Source: Neoarius graeffei (lineage: Eukaryota; Chordata; Actinopteri; Siluriformes; Ariidae). Taken from it: DNA of 64,000 bases. This document shows, piece by piece, positions 48,709 through 59,524 of the stretch; position 1 is the stretch's first letter, and each line of letters starts with the position of its first letter. Position numbers and translations under genes: made by a program. The stretch is from NCBI RefSeq assembly GCF_027579695.1, contig NC_083587.1, forward strand, positions 52,373,021 through 52,437,020, read 5' to 3'. The notes beneath the pieces were generated by a model. The model saw only the letters and a program-made list of their open reading frames with translations. It was not told the DNA's origin and ran no database searches.

Positions 48709-49117
48709 GAGAGTTTAGACACAGAAATAAAAAAAAAAAAAGATGGGGAAGTCAATGATTTTGATTGATTGATTGATTGCTTAGGTCTACAAAAACAACT
48801 AAGTACATAAGATTAAAAATATGTGCAAGTAGGGCAATTCATTAATATATTAAATAAAATAAGACCTGAGGTAGTAATCCTAACTTATTTGAGAGAGTAT
48901 AGTGTGTGTAGAGAAAGATAAATGTAGATAGAAATTAGAAGTTGATAAACAGAGAGAAATCAATAAACATGGATGGATAAATAGTGAGTGAACAAGAGAA
49001 AGAAAAAGACAGAGAAGTTAGATATGAAGATGGATGGATAGATAGTGAGTGAGTGAAAAAGAGGACTATACAGAGTTTAGAGACAAAGAAATTACCCACT
49101 CCTATATGTAATATTGG

Positions 49118-49290
49118 ATCATTTTCCTCACTAAATAAATGACCAAGTATAATATTTTTGTCTCATTTGTTTGACTGGGTTCTCTTTATCTACTTTTAGG
49201 ACTTGTGTGAAAATCTGATGATGTTTTAGGTCATATTTATGCAGAAATATAGAAAATTCTAAAGGGTTCACAAACTTTCAAGCACCACTG
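49118..49290. mobile_element. solo Tc1 inverted-repeat end
   Basis: Closely matches the right terminal repeat of Tc1-A (2425-2600), ending GCACCACTG followed by TA. The rest of the element is absent. Confidence 0.9.
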
Positions 49291-49602
49291 TATCGTAGGA
49301 GGGTGTAGCAACACCAATCTTGATGGGATTAGTACTCATCGTTTCCCAAAAGACCAGACAATGAGAGAGAAATGGGAGCGCTTGGTCTACACAGGCTGTG
49401 CACTGAAACCGTGCAAAGCTTGCGCAGCCTGCTGGCGCTTCCGCAGGTAACGTCACGAATCTGGCTCCAGACTCCCTTGGGATTTTTCCAGACGCATTTT
49501 GTTATTTAATTTTTTTCTGCTGTAGACAGATGGCCTTGTGTAAAAGGACATACAATCATATAAAAAAAAAAACAAAAACGAAATTGGTCCAGAATATGCA
49601 CT
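49291..49602 (+). mobile_element. deleted copy of the Kolobok-like THAP element
   Basis: Matches 17958-18050 (start of the THAP exon), then jumps to the equivalent of 18486-18727, ending AATATGCACT before TTAA. The ~435-bp internal deletion joins GGGAGCGCTT to GGTCTACACAG. The Tc1 end sits at a TA inside the THAP exon and the left half is lost. Confidence 0.85.
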
Positions 49603-49827
49603 TTAACATGGGGCAGCTATGGCCTGAGGTTGGCCTGAAGTGCCCTTGAGCAAGGCATCTAACCCACAACTGCTCCCTGGGTGCTGTAGTATAGCTCTGG
49701 GTGTGTGTGAGAGTGCGCTCATTGCTCACTTGTGTGTGTTCACTGCTTTAGATGGGTTAAATGCAGAGGTTAAATTTCACTGTGTGTTTGAGTGGACGTG
49801 TGACAAATAAAGGCTTCTTCTATAAGA
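49603..49827 (+). mobile_element. SINE 3' half
   Basis: It begins exactly at the TTAA of the Kolobok-like end and continues ACATGGGGCAGC ... GTGACAAATAAAGGCTTCTTC. The SINE at 14163-14462 has the same sequence after its own GGTTAA, so the DNA transposon probably landed in this SINE. Confidence 0.75.
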
Positions 49828-51374
49828 ATGATTGATATAATAATAAATGGATAACACAAAGTGCAAACACTTACTTCCATTGTGGTCCAAGAGGAGTTAC
49901 ATGATCAACATGGGAACAAAAGTTAGATTATACAATAACAAGTGGGGTTAAAATTATATAGTCAAAAAAACAGCAACAACTGTTGATTGACAGTTATGGA
50001 ATGTTAGTCATGAAGCTCCCACCATTTGGGATCTTTTACTGTTTTTTTTTTTCCCTTGAATATCTTATATAAGTGTAAAAAATGGAAATGACTTGGGTTA
50101 AGTGTGATTAGCAAAATTTATCCAACAGAGTTTGAGGGAAGGTTCAGCGCTGAGGAACAAGTGAGTTCTGAGGAATTATTTAGTCACGTGTTTACAGAAT
50201 ACGGATTCACGGAAAATAAACAATATAATACAAAGCACGGATCTTTTATTCATGGATATGAGTTTCAGTGAAATATAAATAGCTAAAATTATGTTATAGT
50301 AGATTAATAAAGTAAACATGCAAATGCAGGTAATTTTTTTTTAATGAACTTCGACAGTCCAAACATTTAATTGATCAAGGGCCCTTCATTTTTTAAAAAT
50401 TATTATTATTATTAATAATACTGAGTTCTGTCTCAGATGGAACCATTTCATGCATTTTCTACAAATTAAACATAAATCCATATTCTGGCCTAACTTCAGA
50501 GTTGTGCTCTATGTAGATTATTATTATTATTAAATATTCACATCTCTTATCTGCTGATTAGTGCTCACGAGACGGCATTCTGGATTTGTACATCATCCAA
50601 CATGGTGGCAGCGGGCGCATACGTCACACTTTTTGTCACGTGGTTGCACACTCGACTTTATCTGGCGCTTTGATCTCCATCACATAGCTGACGTTCGGCA
50701 GGTGACGTCACCACGGAGACCATTTTTGTGATGTCCGTGTCATTTTTCCGAAGATTCATAGCAGCGTTTGTAAAAATTAACCATCCGTGAGACACTATCA
50801 TCCACGTCAGCTCCGTAATGGACCGAAACATCCGTGACCAATCCGTAAATTCGGGGATACCGGGGATGGTTGTAACACAGGGACAGTTGTAACAGCATCA
50901 CTTTCCCTAATAAGGGATAACATAGGAGTCATGTGATCAATTTCCCGTATAACCCCTCCCTCCCTGACCTCGCATATGAATTTGTATGGCTGTGTGATGA
51001 AGTGTACATATTTTACAGCCAAAACACTCATTTTAAGGTAAAAAAGTAATTTTTTTTAATACCAAGTCTATATTTTATTTAGTACTGATACTGTAGCAGT
51101 TTGAATTAAGTACCTTGTATTAGATTAAAGAGTGGGTTCTTTGGTAAAGTGTGAGATATTTAATCTATGCTAATTTCAAACCACCATGCTGGTATAGCTA
51201 GCTAAACAATGACTGGCATTACATTAGAGCAGGGGTTCTTAACCTTTTCTGCTTTGAGGTCCACCTATTCATACTTGTAACGTGTCGGGGCCCATTAAAA
51301 ATAAATTACTTACCATTTCCCTGTAAAATACTTACAAAATATGTATGAAATTTCCTTCCAGATGTTTGTACATA
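49828..51374. other. intergenic, nothing recognised
   Basis: AT-rich with ATT trinucleotide runs (near 50400 and 50521). No gene or clear repeat ends. Confidence 0.4.
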
Positions 51375-52397
51375 CACTGTAAACCCTGATAAGTTGAGTT
51401 TACTCAAACAGTGTTTGGAAACTGGTTGCCTTGAAATTTATAGTACATTAAACTTCAGATGTCTTGTAAATGTAAATTGCTTTACCATGCAGCATGAACT
51501 AACCATTTTAAGTTTTTTGTACTTAAAAGCCTGATAAGTTGTATTTACTCAAACAGTGTTGGGAAACTGGTTGCCTTTAAATTTATAGTACATTAAACTG
51601 AAATATGTTTATTTGATTGAACTTAATATTTAAACTTTCCTAGAATTCATCTTTAGTGATTATACTTTACATTTTAACTTAACAAGAATTCGATTTACCT
51701 GTTAAAGCAATAAAACAAATGACAGTGTATAAAGTTTTTCCATTGCATTTGTATTTTATTAACAAGAAGTGCACAATAAACATTGAAACATGAAACATGT
51801 TTTTTCTTTAACCAGATATGTGCTAACATTAATACGTAGCCCCTTAACATTCCCCGTACTGCCAGCGGGACGCTGTATACTTACATTATCCGAAAAGTTT
51901 TCAAAAAAAAAAAAAGTGTCTCATTCCAAATCCAGAGAGCTCTCCACAGTGACAAAAGCAACTTAGCCAACAGATGAAAATGACGTGAAATTGGTAAAAT
52001 ACCACCTGTAACTATCAAACTGTAAAACACGCGATTTCCACTGCTCTTAAAGTTAAAACAAACATTCCCACCGACAGTCAGGATCCAAAATACTAAGTTC
52101 AGAGAAGAAACGTTGGCTGAAGCTCACTCTGAATTTTACCAAACCTCACGTAACTGCTGCTGATCTGTGAAAGTTAAAATGGCGGCTTCACAACTCTGCG
52201 CAGATTAAAAAAGAGGCGTGGTCATGACTAAAACTTAGAATTTTAAGGCCATTCAACTTAAACTTATTAACACTTTTGACTATGTGTACAAATTAGTAGA
52301 ATATACTTAATATTTTTTAGTAATGCAATCAAACTTAAATTTTTACGTACATTGTAATTAAAACATTTAATTAAATACAAAGTCCGGGCTTACAGTG
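51375..52397. mobile_element. MITE-like element with CACTGTAAACCC ends
   Basis: CACTGTAAACCCTGA at the left faces the inverse of GGGCTTACAGTG at the right. Internal direct repeats around TTTACTCAAACAGTGTTGGGAAACTGG occur twice (near 51400 and 51545). No gene and no clean target duplication. Confidence 0.55.
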
Positions 52398-52869
52398 TAA
52401 CTACATACATTAGTGTGGTCACATGGTCCAGCTCAACCAATCAGAGCACGAGAATCACCAACAAATATGGTGCCACTTCTGGTCACGCAAGACCCAAATT
52501 GAAGACAATTTCGTGGTGGAATAATTGGATTTGCAGCAAATTATGGGCAGCAGAGATGATATAAATTGCTTGAACATTAAAAGGCAAGGCAAGTTTATTT
52601 ATATAGCACATTTCATACACAGTGGCAGTTCAATGTGCTTTACAGAAGTAAAAGCAAAACAGTAAACAATAGAAAATAAAATTACATAAAATAAATGGGG
52701 AAGAAAAATAATTAAACAACAGTAGAAGTAAAATAATAAAATGAAGTAAAAGTTCAGTAAAAAAAAACAGCAGAATAAAATAGAATAAAAGTTAAGTAAA
52801 GTTTAAAACATGCAGAGACTGTAAAAGTTAAGAAAGTTTAAAACATGTAAAGATGACAATATTTGTCAG

Positions 52870-54460
52870 TTAGCAGAAAGCATCTGAGAACAGCTTGGTC
52901 TTTAGTCTAGATTTGAAGCTGCCAACAGCAGGAGCATTTTTGATGTCCTCTGGGAGTTGGTTCCATAGCTGTACTGCATAGTAGCTAAAAGCTGCTTCAC
53001 CACACTTTGTTTTAACGACAGGTGTTACCAGTAAATTTTGCTGCTGCGATCTGGTAGATCTGATTGGGTTAGGCTGCTGTAACATATCAGAGAGGTAATT
53101 GGGCCCTGTACCATTTAGAGATTTGTACACCAGCAGCAATGCTTTAAAGTCAATTCTGTAGCTTACTGGAAGCCAGTGAAGGGACCTTAGAATTGGAGTA
53201 ATGTGCTCTGTTCTTTTTGTTCGTGTGAAAACCCTAGCCCGGGGGTCTTCAATCCTATCCACAAAGGGCCAGTGTGGCTGCAGGCTTTCATTCCAACCAA
53301 GCAGGAGCTACACCTGATTTCACTTGTTTAATCATTTCACCCTCGTCTCCAGTCAACAATCAAGTGAGCCTCCAATTTGGCTGTAATGAAAGCCTGCAGC
53401 TACACCGGCCCTTTGCGGATAGGATTGAAGACCCCTGCCCTAGCCGCTGCATTTTGAATCAGCTGAAGTCGCTTGATGGTCTTTTTTGGCAGGCCTGTGA
53501 AAAGGCCATTGCAGTAATCAACCCTACTAGAGATGAAGGCATGTATCAGTTTTTCCAGATCATTTTTTGACACAAGTCCTCTTAGTTTGGAAATGTTTTT
53601 TAGATGATAAAATGGCGATTTAGTGATTGCTTTCATGTGACTGTCAAAGTTTAGCTCGCTGTCAATGAAAACACCAAGATTCTTAACCATATCTTCTGTT
53701 TTAATCCCCTTTGTGTCAAGAATAGTGGTAATCCTGAGTCTTTCATCTTTTTTCCCAAATAGAATTACTTCTGTTTTATCTGTGTTCAGCTGAAGAAAAT
53801 TTTGTGACATCCAGTTGTTGATTTGGTCGATACACTGGTAGAGACATTCAAGGGGGGCATAATCATTAGGTGATGGAGCAAAATAAATTTGGTGTCATCT
53901 GCATAGCAGTGATACAAAATTGAGTTGTTCTTGATAATTTGCCCAAGTGGGAGCATATAAAGGTTGAATAGTAATGGACCAAGAATCGACCCCTGGGGGA
54001 CACCACAGGTCAAGGACATTGATGTTGAGGTACAATTTCCCATGGTAACAAAGAAGTTTCTGTCTTTTAAGTATGATTTTAACCAATTGATAACTTTACC
54101 AGTCAACCCAACCCAGTGTTCAAGTCGATATAGCAGTATGTTGTGATCAACAGTATCAAAAGCTGCACTAAGGTCCAGTAACACCAGGACCGATGTTTTG
54201 CCTGCATCAGTATTAAGATGTATGTCATTTATAACTTTAATCAGCGCTGTTTCAGTGCTGTGATTGGCATGAAATCCTGATTGAAAGTTATCAAAACAGC
54301 TGTTTGATATCAAGAAGGCAGTTATTTGATTGAAGACAATTTTTTCAAGGATTTTCCCGATGAATGGTAGATTTGATATTGGCCTGTAGTTGTTCAATAC
54401 TGAAGCATCCAGATTATTCTTTTTAAGTAGGGGCTTTACAATGGCTTTTTTCAGGGACAC
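52870..54460 (-). pseudogene. L2 LINE reverse transcriptase, broken
   Basis: The RT copies LINE RNA at the target site. The YADD catalytic motif is present near 53890 in the antisense frame. Breaks occur near 53800 (frameshift) and at the MITE insertion (53240-53437), so no continuous protein can be made. The N-terminal part of the element is a separate frame at 54602-55141. Confidence 0.85.
53240..53437. mobile_element. short hAT-type MITE inside the LINE RT
   Basis: A 198-bp element with inverted ends GGGGTCTTCAATCCTATCC, flanked by an exact 8-bp duplication CCCTAGCC (53232-53239 and 53438-53445). Confidence 0.9.
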
Positions 54461-55779
54461 AGGAACAATGCCAGTCTCTAGGGATGTATCTGAAGCACAT
54501 CTGTAATTATAAGGTGAAGAACAGACTTAAAAAAGTTGGTGGGCAGAATGTCCAATTCAGATGTTGAGGAACTGAGATTTTGTACAGTTTTTTCAAGAGT
54601 CTCAATCAATTAAACAAAATTCTGACATTGTGTTGAAATTGTCTGTCTCTGTCACTGGTGATTGCATCTTTTCAATTATTTGCAACTGAGATATATTATG
54701 AGCAACATTCTGCCGTATTTTATCAATTTTACCTTTAAAGAAGGATGCAAACTCATTGCATTTATTAACTGAGAGAAGTTCAGGTGCTAATTGTGGTGGG
54801 GGATTAGTTAGCTTCTCTACTGTTGAAAATAGCACACGGGCATTGTTCATATTCCTGTTGATGATGCTGGAGAAGAAAGACTGTCTTGCTTTATGAATTT
54901 CATAATTATATTTACAAAGCATCTCTTTATGGATTTGATAATGGATGTGAAGTTTAGATTTGCGCCATTTTCTTTCAGTCTTTCTACATTCTCTCTTTAG
55001 CAATTTAACAGTTGGGTATTGCTTCCATGGTGCTTTCTGCTTGTCATTGACTCTTTTGATTTTGAATGGAGCAATATCATCCATAATTTGGGTCATATTT
55101 AAATTAAAAATTTCCAGTAAATCATCTACAGAGTCTGACATTTTGGTTGAGATCCGAGAGAGAGCTTGCTCAAAGAGAACACGTGTTGTCGTTTATGACT
55201 CTCCTACCCGTAGTCGTTAAGCTGTTCTGAATGTGAGGAGACATAGAAACATCAGAGAAAACACAGAAATGATCAGATAAGGCCAGGTCAACAACATTAG
55301 TAGAAACAGTAAGACCCTTTGCGATAATGAGGTCAAGGGTATGACCACGAGAGTGGATCGGCCCCTATACATGTTGTACTAGGTTGAAGTTGTCAATAAG
55401 TGCAAGTAGTTCTCTGGCATAAATGTTTTCAGGATTATCTACATGCAAGTTAAAATCCCCAGATATAATAAGGCAGTCAAACTCTAAGCAAATGACTGAC
55501 AACAGTTCACCAAACTCTTCCAGAAAAACTTTGGCTGAAAGTCTCGGAGGCCTGTAAATAGTTAATAACAATATGTTAGGAGAGCATGTAACAAGTGCAG
55601 ATAAGTGTTCAAAGGATGTAAAATCACCAAGTGAGGAAATAAAACGCAAGTTTTTATTTTTTTCTGAGATCGAGTAGCCAGCGCAGACTTTCTGTATAGG
55701 CGGAGAGAACTGCCGATCGCCGGCGCTTGTGGACATCTCTGGACCATACAAAATAAAACTAAATAGAGAACTCAAACGG

Positions 55780-55975
55780 CTAACGCCAGGCCAGCCAGTA
55801 CACAGTGTGGGTTGGTCAAGACTGAAACGCAGTTACACAGTGGGCAGGGAAGAAGGGGAGAGGTGCAGCCTGAAGAGGTGAGTCTTCAGTCTGTGCTTGA
55901 AGGTGGTCAGGGAGTCAGCAGTTCTGACCTCAATGGGAAGGTCATTCCATCAACGGGGAGCCAGGACAGACAGCA
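55780..55975 (-). mobile_element. 3' end of a second LINE
   Basis: The minus strand reads LTTFKHRLKTHLFRLHLSP then a stop, a LINE C-terminus distinct from the L2 copy it abuts. Confidence 0.6.
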
Positions 55976-56153
55976 GGCTTGAGTGGGCTGCGGAGGAGTG
56001 GAGAGGAGGAGGAGTTGTAATTACAACTCACATAGAAGACGACATGCATTGTGTGCATGGAGCCCTTTGGAAATTTCAAACCCAAAGAAAAGTGGGTCAG
56101 ATGTGTCAATTGGAAGTTCTGGGCCCATGAAAACTGCACCCCTGGTAGACCTA

Positions 56154-57774
56154 CAGTGGTATGCAAAAGTTTGGGCACCCCTGGTCAAAATTGCTGTTAC
56201 TGTGAACAGTTAAGCAAGTTGAAGATGAAATGATCTCCAAAAGGCATAAAGTTAAAAACGACTCATTCCCTTAAATTGTTTTTGCTTAAAATATATTAAA
56301 TTTTCATCTTTTACATTTTCAAAATGATCAAAAAGGAAAAGGGCCCGAAGCAAAAGTTTGGGCACCCTGCATGGTTAGTACCTAGTAACACCCCCTCTGG
56401 CAAGTATCACAGCTTGTAAACACTTTTTGTAGCCAGCTAATAATCTTTCAGTTCTTACCTGGGGGATTTTCACACATTCATCCTTGCAAAAGGCTTCCAG
56501 TTCTACAAGTTTCTTGGGCTGTCTTGCATGCACTGCTCTTTTGAGATCTATCCACAGATTTTCAATGATGTTTAGGTCAGGGGACTGTGAGGGCCAGGGC
56601 AAAACCTTCAGCTTGGGCCTCTTGAGGTATTCCATTGTAGATTTTGAGGTGTGCTTTGGATCATCATCTTATTGTAGGACCCATCCTCTTTTTAACTTCA
56701 ACTTTTTTACAGATGGTGTGATGTTTGCTTCCAGAATTTGCTGGTATTTATTCGAATCAATGCTTCCCTCAACCAGTGAAATGTGCCCTGTGCCACTGGC
56801 TGCAACACAACCCCAAAGCATGATCGATCCACACCCATGCTTCAGAGTTGGAGAGGTGTTCTTTTCCTGGAATTTGGCACCCTTTTTCTCCAAACATACC
56901 TTTGCACATTGTGGCCAAAAAGTTCTATTTTGATTTCATCAGTCCACAGGACTTGTTTCCAAAATGCATCAGGCTTATTTAGATGTTCATTTGCAAACTC
57001 CAGACACTGAATTTTGTGGCTCGGCTGCAGGAAAGGTTTTCTTCTTATGACTCTCTCATGAAGGTCATATTTGTTCAGGTGTCGCTGCATAGTAGAACAG
57101 TGCACCACCACTCCAGGTTCTGCTAAATCTTTCTGAAGGTCTTTTGCAGTCAAACAGGGGTTTTTATTTGCCTTTCTAGCAATCCAACAGGCAGTTCTTT
57201 CAGAAAGTTTTCTTCATCTTCCAGACCTCACCTTGATCTCCACTGTTTCTGTTAACTGCCATTTCTTAATAACATTACGATCTGAGGAAACGGCTACCTG
57301 AAAACACTTTGCTACGTTCTTGTAGCCTTCTATTTTATGAGCATCAATTATTTTATTATTCAGAATGCGAGGGAGTTGCTTAGAGGAGCCCATGGCTGTT
57401 GATTTTAAGGACAAATTGGAGGAGTCAGAGAATTTATACAGCTTTGAAATCTGCATCATCTGACCTTTCGTAACCAAGAATTTGAACAAGCCACAGCTCA
57501 GTAAGCTAATTAAGGTCTGGAACCTTGTTAAAAGTTACCTGAGAACTCAAATGTATTGGGGTGCCCAAACTTTCGCATGGTGTTCCTTTTCTTTTTTCAC
57601 TCTCCAATTGTACAAAACAAAAATAATACACAAGTCTTGCAGAAAACGCTGAAAAGAAATGTCGTCTTTACCTTTATGCCTTTTGGTGATCAGTTCATCT
57701 TCTGCTCACTTACTGGTAACTATTCACAGTAACAGACATTTTCAGTAGGGTGCCCAAACTTTTGCATGCCACTG
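56154..57774 (-). mobile_element. Tc1/mariner transposon (Tc1-B), inactive
   Basis: A 1621-bp element with CAGTGGTATGCAAAAGTTTGG ends inverted at CCAAACTTTTGCATGCCACTG, and TA at 56152-56153 and 57775-57776. A different Tc1 family from Tc1-A. Transposase on the minus strand. Confidence 0.92.
56375..57392 (-). pseudogene. Tc1-B transposase pseudogene
   Basis: The start MGSSKQLPRIL is at 57392. Helix-turn-helix region, then WTDEIKIELFG (first Asp), GCGSIMLWGCV, DDDPKHTSK (second Asp) and NIIENLW (Glu), ending GGVTRY at 56375. Frameshifts near 57214 and 56880 and a stop just before DDDPKH (near 56670) inactivate it. Confidence 0.92.
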
Positions 57775-57776
57775 TA

Positions 57777-58484
57777 TATACGTCTGTTACCACTGTGACT
57801 CTGATTACTCTGATAAGACGGATAACACACACAGATAAAATTTGAACTTGAGTATGTGTATCATTTAATAGAAAAACACAGTGTGCACGTTTGTTGGTTT
57901 ATTAATTGCCAAAAGTCTTTCTGGAATTTTCCGTTGATTACGACGAGCTGTATCTGACCCGCTGCTGAAGGTTTTCGTTCATATGTGTCTGTAGGTTATC
58001 AGATGTTCTTAAAGAAAGTGCTTCTAAATTGATGTCAGGACACACACACCACTGACACGGTTCTTCATTTAGCCATCACTGATGAGTTCCTTTTGGTCTT
58101 GGTGAACCATAGGAAGATGCTCAAGTTTTGGCACATGCACAGTAAACTTATATAGATGCATATTTTGTGGTGTTGTCTCAGTTTTTAATTCTTCAATTTT
58201 TTTGCTACGGTTTACCTCAGGTTGTGTTACAACATACACTGGTGGGGTAGGTTGTAACAATGGCACTCCTTGCATTTGACATCAAATAATGAATTTTGTG
58301 GTAGAGTTGGAGAAGATTGAAAATATTGCGATTTGTAGAAGACAAATTTGAGTGCTCAATCACAAAAATTCTGCAAGTTATAGGTACGAAGACAAAAACT
58401 GTTCCATCCATCCCTGGTCTTTACTAGCATCCGTGATGCATCCGTATTAAAATCCATAACCACTCCAGATTTTGTACCCTTTTT
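57777..58484. other. intergenic, nothing recognised
   Basis: No gene, splice pattern or clear repeat ends. Confidence 0.4.
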
Positions 58485-59215
58485 ATCCCCCACTGGCCAA
58501 AAGGCCCGAAGGGGGATTATGTCGTGGCGATGTCCGTCCATCTATCCCTCTGTCCGTGTCCCGGGAAGGGTGCTCACCTTCTGAAATCAACTCCTCTCAC
58601 AATTTTTGGAGGAATTTCACAAAACTTGGCAGGATTCTTTGTTATATGTTGGTAATACGCATATTGTAATTTCATTCAGTTCAGTCACGTTTTACAAGAG
58701 TTACAGCCGTTGATGAACAAAATTATAATTTGACAGTTTCATGGGAGTGTTTTCTTTCTGAAATCAACTCCTCTCACAATTTGTGGAGGAATTTCATCAA
58801 ACTTGGCCGAACGCTTTGTTATATGACAGTTATACGCATATTGAAATTTCATTTAATTTGGCCAAATTTTACCAGAGTTATGCCCTTGATTATTAACAAA
58901 CTTGTACTTTGGCAATTTCATCAACGTGTGCTTGCTTTCTGAAATCAACTTCCCTCACAATTTTTATTATCCCCCGCTGGCCAAAAGGCCTGAAAGGGGA
59001 TTATGTCATGGCGATATCCGTCCTAGGAAGTGTACTCACCTTCTGAAATCAACTGCCCTCACAATTTTTGGAGGAATTTCACAAAACTTGACAGGATTCT
59101 TTTTTATATGTCAGTAATATGCATATTGCAATTTCGTTCAATTCAGTCGCAATTTACCAGAGTTATGGCCTAGTTGCCAGCGAGGAATGTTGTGTTCTCA
59201 GAGCACTCGTTTTAT
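58485..59215 (-). repeat. interspersed repeat, tandemly repeated inverted copies
   Basis: Begins TATCCCCCACTGGCCAAAAG and CCCGAAGGGGGATTATG, then CTTCTGAAATCAACTCCTCT units recur at about 58578, 58757, 58937 and 59040. It ends near TCTCAGAGCACTCG. Same family as 45065-45306, opposite orientation. Confidence 0.75.
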
Positions 59216-59427
59216 ATTTTTCGTGAACCCGTAGCCTGTGACTTGTCCGTATTTTGTCAACCACTGAATTATTCACAGAAAATCAGGTAGAAGGGGAAAA
59301 AAAAATGAAATAATTAATAAAAAGCCAAGGAAGAACAATATCATGCTTTGCAATCACTATAATTAAGGCATAATAAAATGATGGCCACATTTCTCTTCAC
59401 ATCTCTGTTTAAAGCAGGCTGTTTGAG

Positions 59428-59524
59428 ATGACTTCTCAGAGTTTTCAGGGCAACAAGGACAGTATAACCCCAGTTCAGCAGATGGTGGCTTCTTGTTCTG
59501 GGGCTTTGCTCACGTCATTGTTTG
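59428..59524 (+). CDS. slc25a40: slc25a40 coding exon 1
   Basis: An acceptor TTTAAAGCAG at 59417 begins the exon, and ATG follows at 59428, so an upstream noncoding exon must exist. Donor GTAAGT after 59524. Encodes residues 1-32 plus one base. Confidence 0.88.

Larger units (their letters stand above)
52580..55775 (-). mobile_element. L2-clade LINE, 5' truncated and degraded
   Basis: A minus-strand non-LTR retrotransposon. Endonuclease end (IISGDFNLHVDNP, about 55440), linker (about 54602-55141), reverse transcriptase (about 53786-54460: [32 protein letters not shown]), then C-terminal domain (about 52870-53810, ending LWNQLPEDIK, FKSRLKTKLF). The 3' end is at 52580-52600 with a CAAGG tail repeat. 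Frameshifts and stops split it, and a hAT-type MITE interrupts it at 53240-53437. Confidence 0.9.
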
